The position numbers were made by a program, and so were the translations under genes. From Tillus elongatus (lineage: Eukaryota; Arthropoda; Insecta; Coleoptera; Cleridae), in assembly GCA_964006375.1 (NCBI GenBank), contig OZ023262.1:90651654-90715653 (forward strand): DNA of 64,000 nucleotides, given 5' to 3'. The notes below the pieces were generated by a model. That model made no database searches. It was given only the letters and a program-made list of their open reading frames with translations, and was not told the origin of the DNA. Numbering within the stretch: the first letter of the stretch is position 1; every line of letters starts with the position of its first letter. Shown piece by piece: positions 40,292 through 51,669 of the stretch.

Positions 40292-40581
40292 CTGGACGCA
40301 GCAAGTGCGTTATCGTAGTGAATTGTTATAAAAATATTTTTAATGTCAAATATGTTTGTTTTTTTAAGAAAGCAGGCATTAAATTTGGTTACCAGTATAA
40401 CCTATATAATATAAACAATGTGCCATGTTTTATCAAAATAACTTTATTTTTTGAAAAGTAAATTTAAGGTGTTCCCGAAAAACTGGTTTCTTGGTCAACC
40501 TTATAGGTTAATAGCAAACTGAGCAATTCAAATTTGAAGCATTTAATAAAAATTCTCTACCATAACGCACTTGCTGCGTCC
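40292..40581. mobile_element. MITE, copy 3
   Basis: About 290 bp from CTGGACGCAGCAAGTGCG to CGCACTTGCTGCGTCC, close to copy 2 throughout (GGTTACCAGTATAACCTATA, TTGGTCAACCTTATAGGTTA). The cleanest copy, and the best reference for the family. Confidence 0.85.
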
Positions 40582-40734
40582 CGAATTTATTTATTTTCTT
40601 ACAAACATGCATTTAATTGCGATGGAAAATGCAATTTATAAAATTATTTTTTATATATAAATGTTAATACCAGTAGTATTTGTGGTTTCGAGTTGCTGAC
40701 TTGTTATTTCAAATTTCTTACCGATTTTCTAGTG

Positions 40735-41350
40735 AAGAGTATGCAGATATGCACTTCATTTATGGTTTGTGGGACGGTAGTGAATGTCTTCATTTACCGG
40801 ACGCAGTATCATCAATCTGAGAAACCATCAGCAGTGGGAACTAGAAAATCCCAAAGCAAAACGTGCGTCTAGCTCTCAGCATAAATTTTCCGTGAACGTT
40901 TGGGCTGGCTTAATCGACAATTTGATTAAATGTCGCCAATTACCTACAGTTCCTTATGAAAGAGTTGTTATCCTTTTTAGAAGATCTTCCCCTGACCAAA
41001 AGAAGAGACATGTGAATTCAAATGGATGAGGCACCAGCACATTTCGGAATTGAGGTCTGGAACTTTATGAACAACAATTGTCCACAATGGATGGTAGAGG
41101 GGTACCTCTTGCATGACCGCCTAGATCTTCTAATCATAATCTTTTAAATTATTATTTTTGAGGGAAAATTTAAGATTTGTTACCCACAAAAGTTTCATAC
41201 AAGATTATTGGAATTATTGGAACGTATTTAGCAAGCTGTTCACTAAGCAACAGCAAAATAAGATTTGTCGCAAGATCCATCGGCACATGAGCTCAAGATT
41301 GTATTCAGCACGGAAGAGGGCATTTTCAATAGATGATGGATTGAAGGTTT
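40735..41350 (+). pseudogene. Heavily decayed mariner-like transposase
   Basis: Pieces in order: EYADMHFIYGLWDGSE (family-typical N-terminus), a deletion, SIINLRNHQQWELENPKA and HKFSVNVWAGLIDN, then NVANYL, IQMDEAPAHFGIEVWNFM with the second catalytic Asp, and a corrupted third region. Several shifts and stops; most of the helix-turn-helix region is gone. It resembles E2 more than the 41607/44450 family. Element ends were not identified. Confidence 0.75.
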
Positions 41351-41511
41351 GTTAAATAAGTGAAGATTTCTTTGGTTTTAGAACTTAAATCTTGTAATAA
41401 TTTCTTAGGCTTAAATTTCTTAAAAATCGAACTACCACTTGTGTTTTTTTTTGTCTTAGAATTAAGCCTGCTATATGCTCACAAAATTTGAATATACAAA
41501 TACGGGAGATC

Positions 41512-41514
<3 letters not shown>

Positions 41515-41606
<92 letters not shown>
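41515..41606. repeat. (TA)n microsatellite left of E3
   Basis: About 92 bp of TA abutting the mariner end GGGTGGCGCATTG. Confidence 0.95.
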
Positions 41607-43450
<1,844 letters not shown>

Positions 43451-43639
43451 TCCGCTAAAATCATTACATATATTTAAACTTAGACTACACCTTGTTTTTT
43501 CTTGGATAATATACTTAAACAGACGACAAACACAATGCTCTAAAACTAAATAAGTTACTTGCTATAGTTTATCCCACATTCTTCATGGTTTGTTATCCTA
43601 GTTTTTGTAGACACAAAAGGTAGCAGAAACATGTTTTAA

Positions 43640-43975
43640 TCATCTTTCCGCGCAGAGCATGCTGTTGCATAGAAGGCAGTCACGTTTGCAGGACGCAACA
43701 GTGTTTGTGTGTGTGCTCGTGGTGATTGCAACTCCGTTGCAGCCGCAGCCCGCAGGACGTTTATATCGGCGCCATCTTGATACTCGACGTCACTGGTACA
43801 GGCCTGCCCACTGACCCAAGTCTCCGCCTCTATGAAGTTACACATACACAAGTCCATATTTACATCTCTGTAGGCCAGAAGTGAGACGGGCTCAAGTGGA
43901 AGGATGACTAGCCGACTTGTGAACAGGCGCTGAGAGCTGTTCCTGCAGTGTTGTCGACAGTAAAAGCCCACAACA
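43640..43975 (-). other. GC-richer island of unknown nature
   Basis: About 335 bp of balanced composition in an AT-rich setting, with an open minus-strand frame of 111 codons (43971-43636) and no recognisable domain. It includes GCGCCATCTTGATACTCGAC and a GT-rich run. It could be a host exon, a regulatory island or part of an unknown repeat; the sequence alone does not decide. Confidence 0.3.
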
Positions 43976-44371
43976 TGATACCACAGAAATTTTTAAATGT
44001 TGACTGCTAAAGGCAATAAAGGCGTTTACTCATAACATCAAAGAGTTTGGAAATAATTTCATTATTTTTATTAAAGTAGGTAAAGCGTAAACAACCCGTA
44101 AGATTAGATTAGCAAAATATCTTGATTTACGGAAAAAGACTTTTAGGTAATTAAATTGTGATTTTTTTTGTACACAGTTGTTGAAAGCAAATACCATTCC
44201 AAAAAAATGTCGAAAAACTGGTTGGTTAATTCGGCACCTTCGTAAAGTCTTTTAAGGTAACAACAAAACGTAAATTTATTAATTATTTACTTATACTTCG
44301 GTTGCCCTTATTTATTAAAAATCATCCCATAATTTGAGCGAACTTTTCGTAAAACGAAACGAGGAGATCTG

Positions 44372-44373
<2 letters not shown>

Positions 44374-44449
<76 letters not shown>
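44374..44449. repeat. (TA)n microsatellite left of E4
   Basis: About 76 bp of TA abutting GGGTGGCGCATTGAAAACAA. Confidence 0.95.
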
Positions 44450-44453
<4 letters not shown>

Positions 44454-45824
44454 GGCGCATTGAAAACAAAACAGACCGATTTGCGTCCAGAGAAATTTTT
44501 TTTAAGAAACGCTGAAACACGTCAATTTTAATATTAAGGGGGACATGTTTTGACATAAAACTCAACTTTGTCACATCAACCCCTTATATTTTAAATACGG
44601 AACATGGGTCGAGTGTTACATCATTTAAAAGCTCCTTCGTTTCTGAATTCAGCACACTAATTTTTTTCGAAGTGTTATCAACTGGTTTAAAAATTATACA
44701 CAGTTGAAGATGCAAAAACGCATTGCACTCATTCCGATAGAAATGTGCTGATAGTCAATGTTTTGTTGGTTTGTAAACAAAAAATTGACTATCAGAACAT
44801 TTCTTATCGAAATGAGAGAAATGCGGTTTATTATTTCAGTTTATCGGTCGGTTTGATACTTGATAGTACTACCGAAAATTAATTTTACAATGGTGTATTC
44901 TGTAGAAGAAAGAATTAAAATAATTACTCTTTCTTTCAAAAACGATGACTGTGCCAACTGTACCGCAAATTTGTTTAATGAACGACAGAAAATACACTTT
45001 GGAGTTAGTTGCAAAGTTTCGACAAAGTGGTTCAGTAGCCAACAAAAAACAGGATACTAAACGTGAATTTCCGGTTAGAAATGAGACTACTGAGATTGAA
45101 GTTTCTCGTGCTCAAAGTTCCAACTTTGAGCACGAGAAAATTGGCCACTGTTTCAAACATCAAAGGAAGAGCTATTCAGCGAATATTGAAGCATCATAAA
45201 TTTCACCCGTATAAGATTCATCTTGTACAATAACTGAATGAAGATGATTTTGATCAGCTGCTGGAATTTTGTGAAGTTATGACTGCACGAATAGCTGACA
45301 ACGGAAACTTTCTGTTCAATATCTGTTTTTCAGAAGTCCACACTCTAACTCCACAGAAATTGAATGTCTGGACTGACATTTTTGGAGACCGTTTAATCGG
45401 ACCAATTGTTCTTGATGGCAATTTGAGTGGCGAAACGTATTTGGAGTTACTAGAAGATACCGTTTAACCTCTACTAATTGACATTGTTGAAAATGATAAT
45501 CGCTATCAAGAACATCAATTAATGTTTCAACAAGATGGAGCTCCTCCGCATTTTTTACAGCGTGTTAGGGAGTTTTTGAACAGAGAGTTTCCAGGACAAT
45601 GTATTGGGCGTAGAGGTGCTATTGAGTGTCCCCCTAGATCACCGGATTTAACTCCTTTAGACTTCTTTCTATGGGGCTACTTAAACAGTATAATTTACGC
45701 AACAGAACCGGAGTCTCTGGAAGAATTACGACGACGCACAGTGGGGCAAAAGGCCAAAAAGCTGGCCAAAACTACTAAAAATGAACCAATTTTTTCAAAA
45801 CTTGGTATCGGGGGGTTTTTAGGG

Positions 45825-46440
45825 TTGCTGATTACGAATCTGAGATCCATTTTATTAAAAACAAAATGGCGGCTTCAAAATGGCGACCGAAAATTGTGAA
45901 ATCTACTCCGATTATGATAAAATTTAACATCTGGGGGTTTTTTAGGTTGCTGATAACGAATCTGAGATCCTTTTTTCAAAAACAAAATAGCGGCTTCAAA
46001 ATGGCGACCGGAAATTGTGAAATTTACTATGATTATGATGAAATTTTGTATCTGGGGATTTTTTCGGTCGATGATTGCGAATCTGAGATTCATTGTATTA
46101 AAAACAAAATAGCGGCTTCAAAATGGCGACCGGAAATTGTGAAATTTACTATGATTAGGATGACATTTTGTATCTGGGGATTTTTTGGGTCGCTGATTGC
46201 AAATCTTATATCCATTTTATTAAAAACAAAATGGCGGCTTTAAAATGGCGAGCCGAAATAGTGAAGTTAACTCTGATTATGATAAAATTTGATATCTGGG
46301 GGGTTTTCAGGTTGCTGATAACGAATCTGAGATTCTTTTTTTCAAAAACAAAATGGCGGTTTAAAAATGGCGACCGATTGTTATAAAATGTACTCTGATC
46401 ATTGTGAATTTGGTATCCGGGGTTTTGTAGATTCCTGATT
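45825..46440 (+). repeat. Tandem repeat, about 5 units of about 122 bp
   Basis: Units start GAATCTGAGATCC or variants at about 45836, 45959, 46080, 46201 and 46322. Each contains AAAACAAAATGGCGGCTTC and AAATGGCGACCG. Later units are more divergent. Open frames through it (for example the end of 45522-45899) are artefacts. Confidence 0.85.
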
Positions 46441-46555
46441 ACGAATTAAAAGTCTTGTAATTGTAAACAGGATATTACTTACATCAAACAACATATACAC
46501 TTATTGATCAGTGGTGAAATAATATTTATTTTTAAGTTATTTACATGTTTAAATA

Positions 46556-46948
46556 CTATTCGTCGTCTGATGTGAGCCCTTTCTCAAGTAATGAGTTCGC
46601 GTCATTAGTCAGTTCGGATTTCTTTTTAGTTGGTAATTTACGAACACTTGAAATGTAGGGGTCGGAGTTTAGAAGCATACGATTCATTAAATCGGTCATT
46701 GTTGCAGTTCGACTTATTTTCCAAGTGTAGTCTTGCGTGAATTTCTTAATAAACTTATTGCAAGCTTCCTGGGCTTCTTCAGACATCATGCCTATTGGAA
46801 GCAAAGCCGAACCAATGATATGTGGCTCATGAATTAACAATTTATGTACCGTAGTCGGCATGTAGTACCACGGATGCAATCGTACAAATAGTTCTGCTGT
46901 TTCGAAAGCATATACATTTGAAAACCGCGCGTTTCTCTCATCGGTCAC
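46556..46948 (-). CDS. Transposase-like C-terminal exon (partial), uncharacterised family
   Basis: 130-codon open frame on the minus strand. It contains FVRLHPWYYMPTTVHKLLIH, ALLPIGMMSEEAQEACNKFI, SRTATMTDLMNRMLLNSDPY and IPTKKK-like SVRKLPTKKKSELTNDANSL, and ends SLLEKGLTSDDE. I recall closely similar segments (YMPTxVHKxLIHG, LPIGxxSEEAQExRNKD, LLxSDPxISS) as the C-termini of uncharacterised, transposon-associated insect proteins; that is memory, not a search. The frame begins at a non-ATG codon just after an in-frame TAA, so it is an exon fragment. No catalytic residues can be identified. Confidence 0.65.
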   Translation of the reverse strand: MTDERNARFSNVYAFETAELFVRLHPWYYMPTTVHKLLIHEPHIIGSALLPIGMMSEEAQEACNKFIKKFTQDYTWKISRTATMTDLMNRMLLNSDPYISSVRKLPTKKKSELTNDANSLLEKGLTSDDE

Positions 46949-47360
46949 GTGATGTTAAATGATGTTAATGCTGAATTGTCCGGCTGCTCAAGCCATGTGC
47001 TTATTTCGTCAAAGATGCTGCTAAATAATTGCTCGATTTGGCTAAATTTTCATGTATTTACATAGTGCCAATGACGTGACGTGTCATTCGCTTTCGAATA
47101 GCATTTTCATGGAAAAACCTATCTCATTTCCAGGGTCGCAGATGGTCGCAGCTAAATTTTACATAATTTACGTAAAAATGTTTAAGAAACAAGTCTGAAT
47201 GGGTGTCAAAGTGGGATCTAGCGAGAATTTTTTTAGCAGGCTTATTTATTAAAAGACTTTTCGTAATAGTTTATTAAAAATATAGTAATGTTTAAACATT
47301 CATAAACAACAACAGTTTAATAATTAATAAATATTATTCACTAAACTTCATTCTACTTAC

Positions 47361-47384
47361 CTTGCTGATGAGAATCCATTTCGT
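47361..47384 (-). other. Possible first coding exon and splice donor of the 36-bp-TIR transposon
   Basis: Minus strand reads ATGGATTCTCATCAGCAAG followed by GTAAGT, a start codon with six residues (MDSHQQ) and a consensus donor, about 270 bp from the right terminus. It would be the 5' exon of a gene whose middle has been deleted. Speculative. Confidence 0.35.
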
Positions 47385-48162
47385 CGAAAGCTATTATTTT
47401 TTACTTCGTCACAATAATTCACACAAGAAATACATAACTTTCGAGCGCTCGGAAACATGCGTATAGACGTACACTGCAACGGTCGCCATTAAAGTGATGC
47501 TACGAAGGGTTGGGGGGGAGCTGGGCTACTCTCACCCGAATTTATGTGTGGCCGGGGTCCCCTACTAGTAAGTTATCGCGTAAAAAGTCCCTAAATAAAA
47601 CATTGAATTTTCGGGTTTTGGCCAGCTTTTTGGCCTTTTGCCCCACTGTGCGACGCATTGTTGAAGAATGCAGTCTAATAACTCCACAAATGCTTCAGAA
47701 TGTCAGAGCTCGTTTTGAACAACATTTGTACTTTTGTATGGAAGCTGGTGGTCAACAATTTGAACACTTACTTAACTGAATAAATATTTTGAAACGTTTT
47801 GTTTTGTTTTTTAGTTTTTTTAACGAAAAATTGACTAATTAGTGCATTCCTTATCACAATGAATGAAATACGTTCTTGCAACTCCAACTGTGAATAAGTT
47901 TTAAACGAGTTGATAAAACTTCCAAAAAAATCAGTGTGCTGAATTCAGCAAAGAAAGAGCTCTCAAAAGATGTAACACTCGACCCATGTTCCCTATTTAA
48001 AATATAAGGGTTGTTATCACCACCCTTAAGGGGTTGATGTGACAAAGTTGAGTTTTATGTCAAAACATGTCCCCCTCAATATTAAAATTGACGTGTTTCA
48101 GCGTTTCTTAAAAAAATATTCTCTGGACGCAAATCGGCCTGTTTCGTTTTCATTGCGCCACC

Positions 48163-48164
<2 letters not shown>

Positions 48165-48256
<92 letters not shown>
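48165..48256. repeat. (TA)n microsatellite right of E4
   Basis: About 92 bp of TA, followed directly by carrier block A (GCCGATAACTCAAAAGTAAT). Confidence 0.95.
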
Positions 48257-48258
<2 letters not shown>

Positions 48259-49150
48259 TGCCGATAACTCAAAAGTAATGGGCCGATTTTGATGAAATTT
48301 GGTACCTACCTTCCTTTTATAGGTGGCTTGGATAGGTTCGTTAGCCAGGAAAATCGGAGCAGTTTTCCAGGTTGGTGTTGTTTCGACAATTTTTTTTATC
48401 TCCGAAAATAACAGACCTATGATAACCAAATTTGGCAGATACATTTCTACTATCAAATTTACCCTACATGCCGAAACTTCGATGTCTAAGTTACAAGAAA
48501 AAAATATATAGGCATTTAAAAAAAATTGGGTGCCACTGATGATCAGAGGAAAGCACAAGAACGAACTATTTTGTGTGATTAACAAAACCAATTGTATATT
48601 ACATACAACGGTTAAGTTTTCTTGATGCAAAAAGGTCAAGAATACAAAAATATTTTGAAAATTTTATAATTTTTCTACTTGAAACGTCAAAGTCGCGATT
48701 TGAACGGTCAAAATTTGTCATTTTCAGACAACCAATCTAAAATCAATACGGATTATCTAGAAAAAATGTCGAAATAAGTGTGTTTTACAAAGCCTTCGGT
48801 TTCAGCTTCAACCATCGCTGACCTTCATTTTACCAAAATGATTTCTTCAAATGAGCGCGAACTAGAACCCCTAAAACCCATATACGGGCTCAGTTTCAGT
48901 TTTCTCTGTTTACATATTTGACGCATTTCTACGGTACAGCTCAATATATCCGTTATTATACAAGGTATGAGAAAAAATTATATACGTTAATTATATGGTG
49001 TCTCGAGCTGCATCTTATAAACCTATTTTGACAATAACAGGTCGGTGGTGATACACACTTTCTCTTTTTAATACAACACCCATTATGTTATTGCATTTTT
49101 GCATTTTCTATCGAATTAAGTATAATGCATGTTTCTAAGGAAAAAAAAAT
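48257..49150 (+). repeat. TA-carrier copy, blocks A and B with distal segment
   Basis: Block A at 48261 (GATAACTCAAAAGTAATGGG), the TTCATTTTACCAAAATG segment at about 48820, block B at 48850-48900 (CCCATATACGGGCTCAG), CAGCTCAATATATCCGTTAT at 48936 and TGCATGTTTCTAAGG at 49126. The order matches 19995-20880. Confidence 0.7.
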
Positions 49151-50745
49151 GATATCGTTCATCGTTTTGTTATTTCAATTGTTTTGCAACTTTTCACGTT
49201 TTTGGAAAATATCGCCTATAATTGTGATACCAATGGAGCCCCATGGAAATGACGCATTCAGAGCGCTTTTTGTTTGTATTACTCGTCGAAAAAATCGAGC
49301 TGCCGTATGCAGGTGTCTCGAATAGTGGCTGAATTTGAAAAGTTTTCGCAGAAATGTTTTTAGTGTTTCCGTAGAAATCTTTTTTTTTATATATTTAGGT
49401 AATTAATAAGAATTGTTTGGGAAGTTATTGTAAAAAAAATGTCGAATTTTTGTGAAAAATTTAATTTAGTGCAACATTAACTGGTTCCGGTGGCATTTAA
49501 TGTTTCCGAACACCGCATACCTGTTGTTGTTTTTGAGCAATGGTTCTGAAACCAAAAGGCTGCAGTTATGTATTAAGTGGTTGCCGTTTTAAAATGTGTG
49601 GATTGAGCAAAAAATCCTAAAAAAAGCCCATTTATAAGCTGCCACAGTGAATTCGTAACACTTTTATCTTCATGTTTGGCCAAATAATAATGGCAGCATA
49701 TTTTTTTCAAATGGCACGTGATCGCCATTTTAAAATAAGGTGGTGTAACAAAAATGACAAATCTGGTTATGTTTAGTTTTTGAGGTCCATCATACTTGTA
49801 AGATACATTTCATATAACAAGTTGTTAACCTAAAAACATTTTGCAATTTTGGAAAAACAAAAAGCATCTTGCAGTACTCCATCTGATTGTTTTCTAATCA
49901 CCTAATTTCACAGTCTTGAGGATTGTATATGCGAAACGTTTAAACTTGTTTGTCTTAAATGCACTTAGAGTGCGGATGATGGATAAGCTTACAATGGCAT
50001 TCCTTTCTCCCCACAAATACATATTAAATTTAAGTAGCTGATGCTTGTAAACAATAGTTCACTTCAAAGCATCTTAACTTTTTCTGTCAATATAATATGT
50101 CACCCAAATGATGTAACAAGTTAATTACAAACAGTATTGACAACTAAAAGATTTAACATTTCCATATTTGTTTATTTTATTGAACTTTTTATTACACAGT
50201 AATGTTTTTAACTAACAACAGGGAAATTATTTTATGCCATTTTTCAAATTTACTGAAACTTAATATCGGAACAACTTGGATAACAAAAATTTTACTAAAA
50301 TAAATTTTGGAAAATGGAATTTGTAGCTTGATGGCAATATACAAGTTTAATTTCGTAAAAAAGTGACAAGAAGAAGATTTGCAACTTATTTCCATTCAAA
50401 TGGTTGCACCAAACTTATTTTTTAATAAGACACCTATATATTATGGCATTTTTGGAAGGTCATGTCGATACTGATTAAACTGATACCATATTGTTCTGGG
50501 TTATTTTCAATCGTTCTCCAACTACATGGAGTTAGATGTAAAAAAGTGGTATACTTCAGACGTTTGTAACCATCGACATGTTTGAGAAATGAATATCGGG
50601 TTTTGTCATAATAATTCTTTTTTTTTTTAGTGTAGCTTGAGTTTATAAACTGTAATAGCTACAATTTATTCAAATGCAACACCCTATATATTTTGGCTTT
50701 GGTGAATGCCAAATTTCATAAGCTTTCTTATGACACCATATTTGT
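49151..50745. other. Intergenic, no gene recognised
   Basis: AT-rich. The stretch TTCACAGTCTTGAGGATTGT ... GCGAAACGTT at about 49909-49940 is reminiscent of Penelope-type terminal sequence but unsupported. No coding region. Confidence 0.45.
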
Positions 50746-50770
50746 ATAGCGTCGTTAGGCTGTTAATACC

Positions 50771-51021
50771 TCCGATGTGACAAAATCGGCGAAAATGAGA
50801 TATATACACCAGGTGAAACGTCTCGTCAAACCGCATCGAACTAGCGAAACCTCCAATGTGAACTGCAATACATTCTCACATAAACATTAAAAATTCATGT
50901 ATCCAATGTGACGTGTTCAAAAATTACGATAGTAATACATCCAATGTGCCTAGTAGGTTACATCGGAGATCTTACCGATGTACCAAGACTGTCATGCGTC
51001 ACATGGTCGGTGCACATTGGA
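50771..51021. promoter_or_regulatory. Left subterminal array of TCC(A/G)ATGTG motifs
   Basis: Plus-strand copies at 50771-50779, 50852-50860, 50902-50910 and 50940-50948; minus-strand copies at about 50960-50967 (ACATCGGA) and 51013-51021 (CACATTGGA); a partial one (ACCGATGT) at 50974. Right-end copies lie at 53512-53520 (plus) and 53689-53696 (minus). Such clusters are typical transposase binding sites in some DNA transposon groups; here this is inferred. Confidence 0.65.
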
Positions 51022-51065
51022 GGTTTTATTACTGCAAAGTTAGTTACTTTGTGTTGTGGTTTTAT

Positions 51066-51495
51066 GACTTCAAATTATATTATTTTGAAGTTCTACATCA
51101 CTGATACCTACATCTTGAAAATCTGCTATGCCAGCGACACCGTAATAATTTTTCAAATTGTCAAGCTCATTTTCATGTATACTGTCTTCTTGAGAAATTG
51201 GATCATTTACATCTTCTTGATTGTCGTTAATGGCATTTTTAGAACTTGTCCCCACAAGGATTTGTACTTGGAGATCTATATTATCTGCACGACTTTCATG
51301 CTGACTACCACCAAATAGAATTCCTAAATCTAAATCATTTTATATATCTGGGTCCGTTTCATAATTTATCGCTTCTCCTAGATGTATTATGTTATCTGCA
51401 ATTGGGTGATCAAATTCAGTTAACATTTCATCTCGGCTTTCTTCATTCTCACTGATTTTATCATCCTTTTTTGAAACTGCAGCCACTTCTGTCTC
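51066..51495 (-). CDS. Acidic reading frame of the 50750 transposon (one stop)
   Basis: Minus-strand frame from about 51495 to 51066, roughly 140 codons, strongly acidic: ETEVAAVSKKDDKISENEES, TEFDHPIADNIIHLGEAINY, then one TAA at about 51341, then NDLDLGILFGGSQHESRADN and NQEDVNDPISQEDSIHENEL. Before it, CACCTTGACAG looks like a splice acceptor. The biased composition across the stop suggests real coding ancestry. It could be a second transposon protein, or an unrelated exon. It is transcribed away from the transposase. Confidence 0.5.
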
Positions 51496-51669
51496 TCTGT
51501 CAAGGTGTTAATAATCATACAATGCAATTTGAAGCTACAATTAGCAAACCTAAAAGTAATTTCGATTACACTAACAAAAAAAAAAGAATACAGCTAAAGG
51601 CAGAAAGTTATATGGTAAATCATAGATTGGTTATAAGGTAAATAAAGATGGGGTTATCACACAAAACTT

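Larger units (their letters stand above)
45737..47650 (-). mobile_element. 1.9-kb DNA transposon with perfect 36-bp inverted repeats
   Basis: Both ends are the same perfect 36-bp inverted repeat starting CACAGTGGGGCAAAAGGCCA (left 45737-45772, right 47615-47650). The flanks carry a 5-bp duplication CGACG (45732-45736 and 47651-47655); the undisturbed target in E3 at about 42713-42725 confirms the single-copy site. The interior has a tandem repeat of about 122 bp (45825-46440), a minus-strand transposase-like 3' exon (46948-46556) and a possible first exon near 47380-47361. It looks like an internally deleted member of an autonomous family. I cannot assign the superfamily. Confidence 0.9.
44890..47780 (+). 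pseudogene. Mariner E4 transposase, split and decayed
   Basis: Begins MVYSVEERIKIITLSFKNDD at 44890. Frame changes at QK/YTLELVAKFRQSG and after TEIEV, where an 18-bp inverted duplication (CTCAAAGTTCCAACTTTGAG) has replaced the expected segment. A deletion removes the first catalytic region (NICFS joins EVHTLTPQKLNVW). TAA follows LLEDTV. Second Asp in FQQDGAPPHFLQRVREFLNR, third in CPPRSPDLTPLDFFLWGYLN. At LRRR (45736) a foreign transposon intervenes. The C-terminus RIVEECSLITPQMLQNVRAR ... FEHLLN resumes at 47651-47779. Confidence 0.87.
44450..48164 (+). mobile_element. Mariner-like element E4, hosting a second DNA transposon
   Basis: Ends GGGTGGCGCATTGAAAACAA and the complement of GGGTGGCGCAATGAAAACGA; inverted repeats over about 280 bp. 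(TA)n on both sides. Removing the 1.9-kb insert (45737-47650) leaves about 1.8 kb. A palindromic segment at 44715-44825 (ATTGACTATCAGAACATTTC with its near-complement) lies before the gene and is a possible hairpin. Confidence 0.87.

Noticed and set aside
45522..45899. 125-codon frame starting with mariner QQDGAPPHF and ending in novel sequence
   Set aside because: The second half is the inserted 36-bp-TIR transposon and its tandem repeat, so it is a junction artefact.
49905..49945. Possible Penelope hammerhead-like motif (GAGGATTGT ... GCGAAACGTT)
   Set aside because: The conserved CTGATGA core is absent and no Penelope coding sequence adjoins.
50908..51318. 136-codon hydrophobic plus-strand frame near the left end of the 50750 transposon
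   Set aside because: It lies opposite the acidic minus-strand frame and spans the subterminal motif array; the hydrophobic look is the complement of acidic codons.
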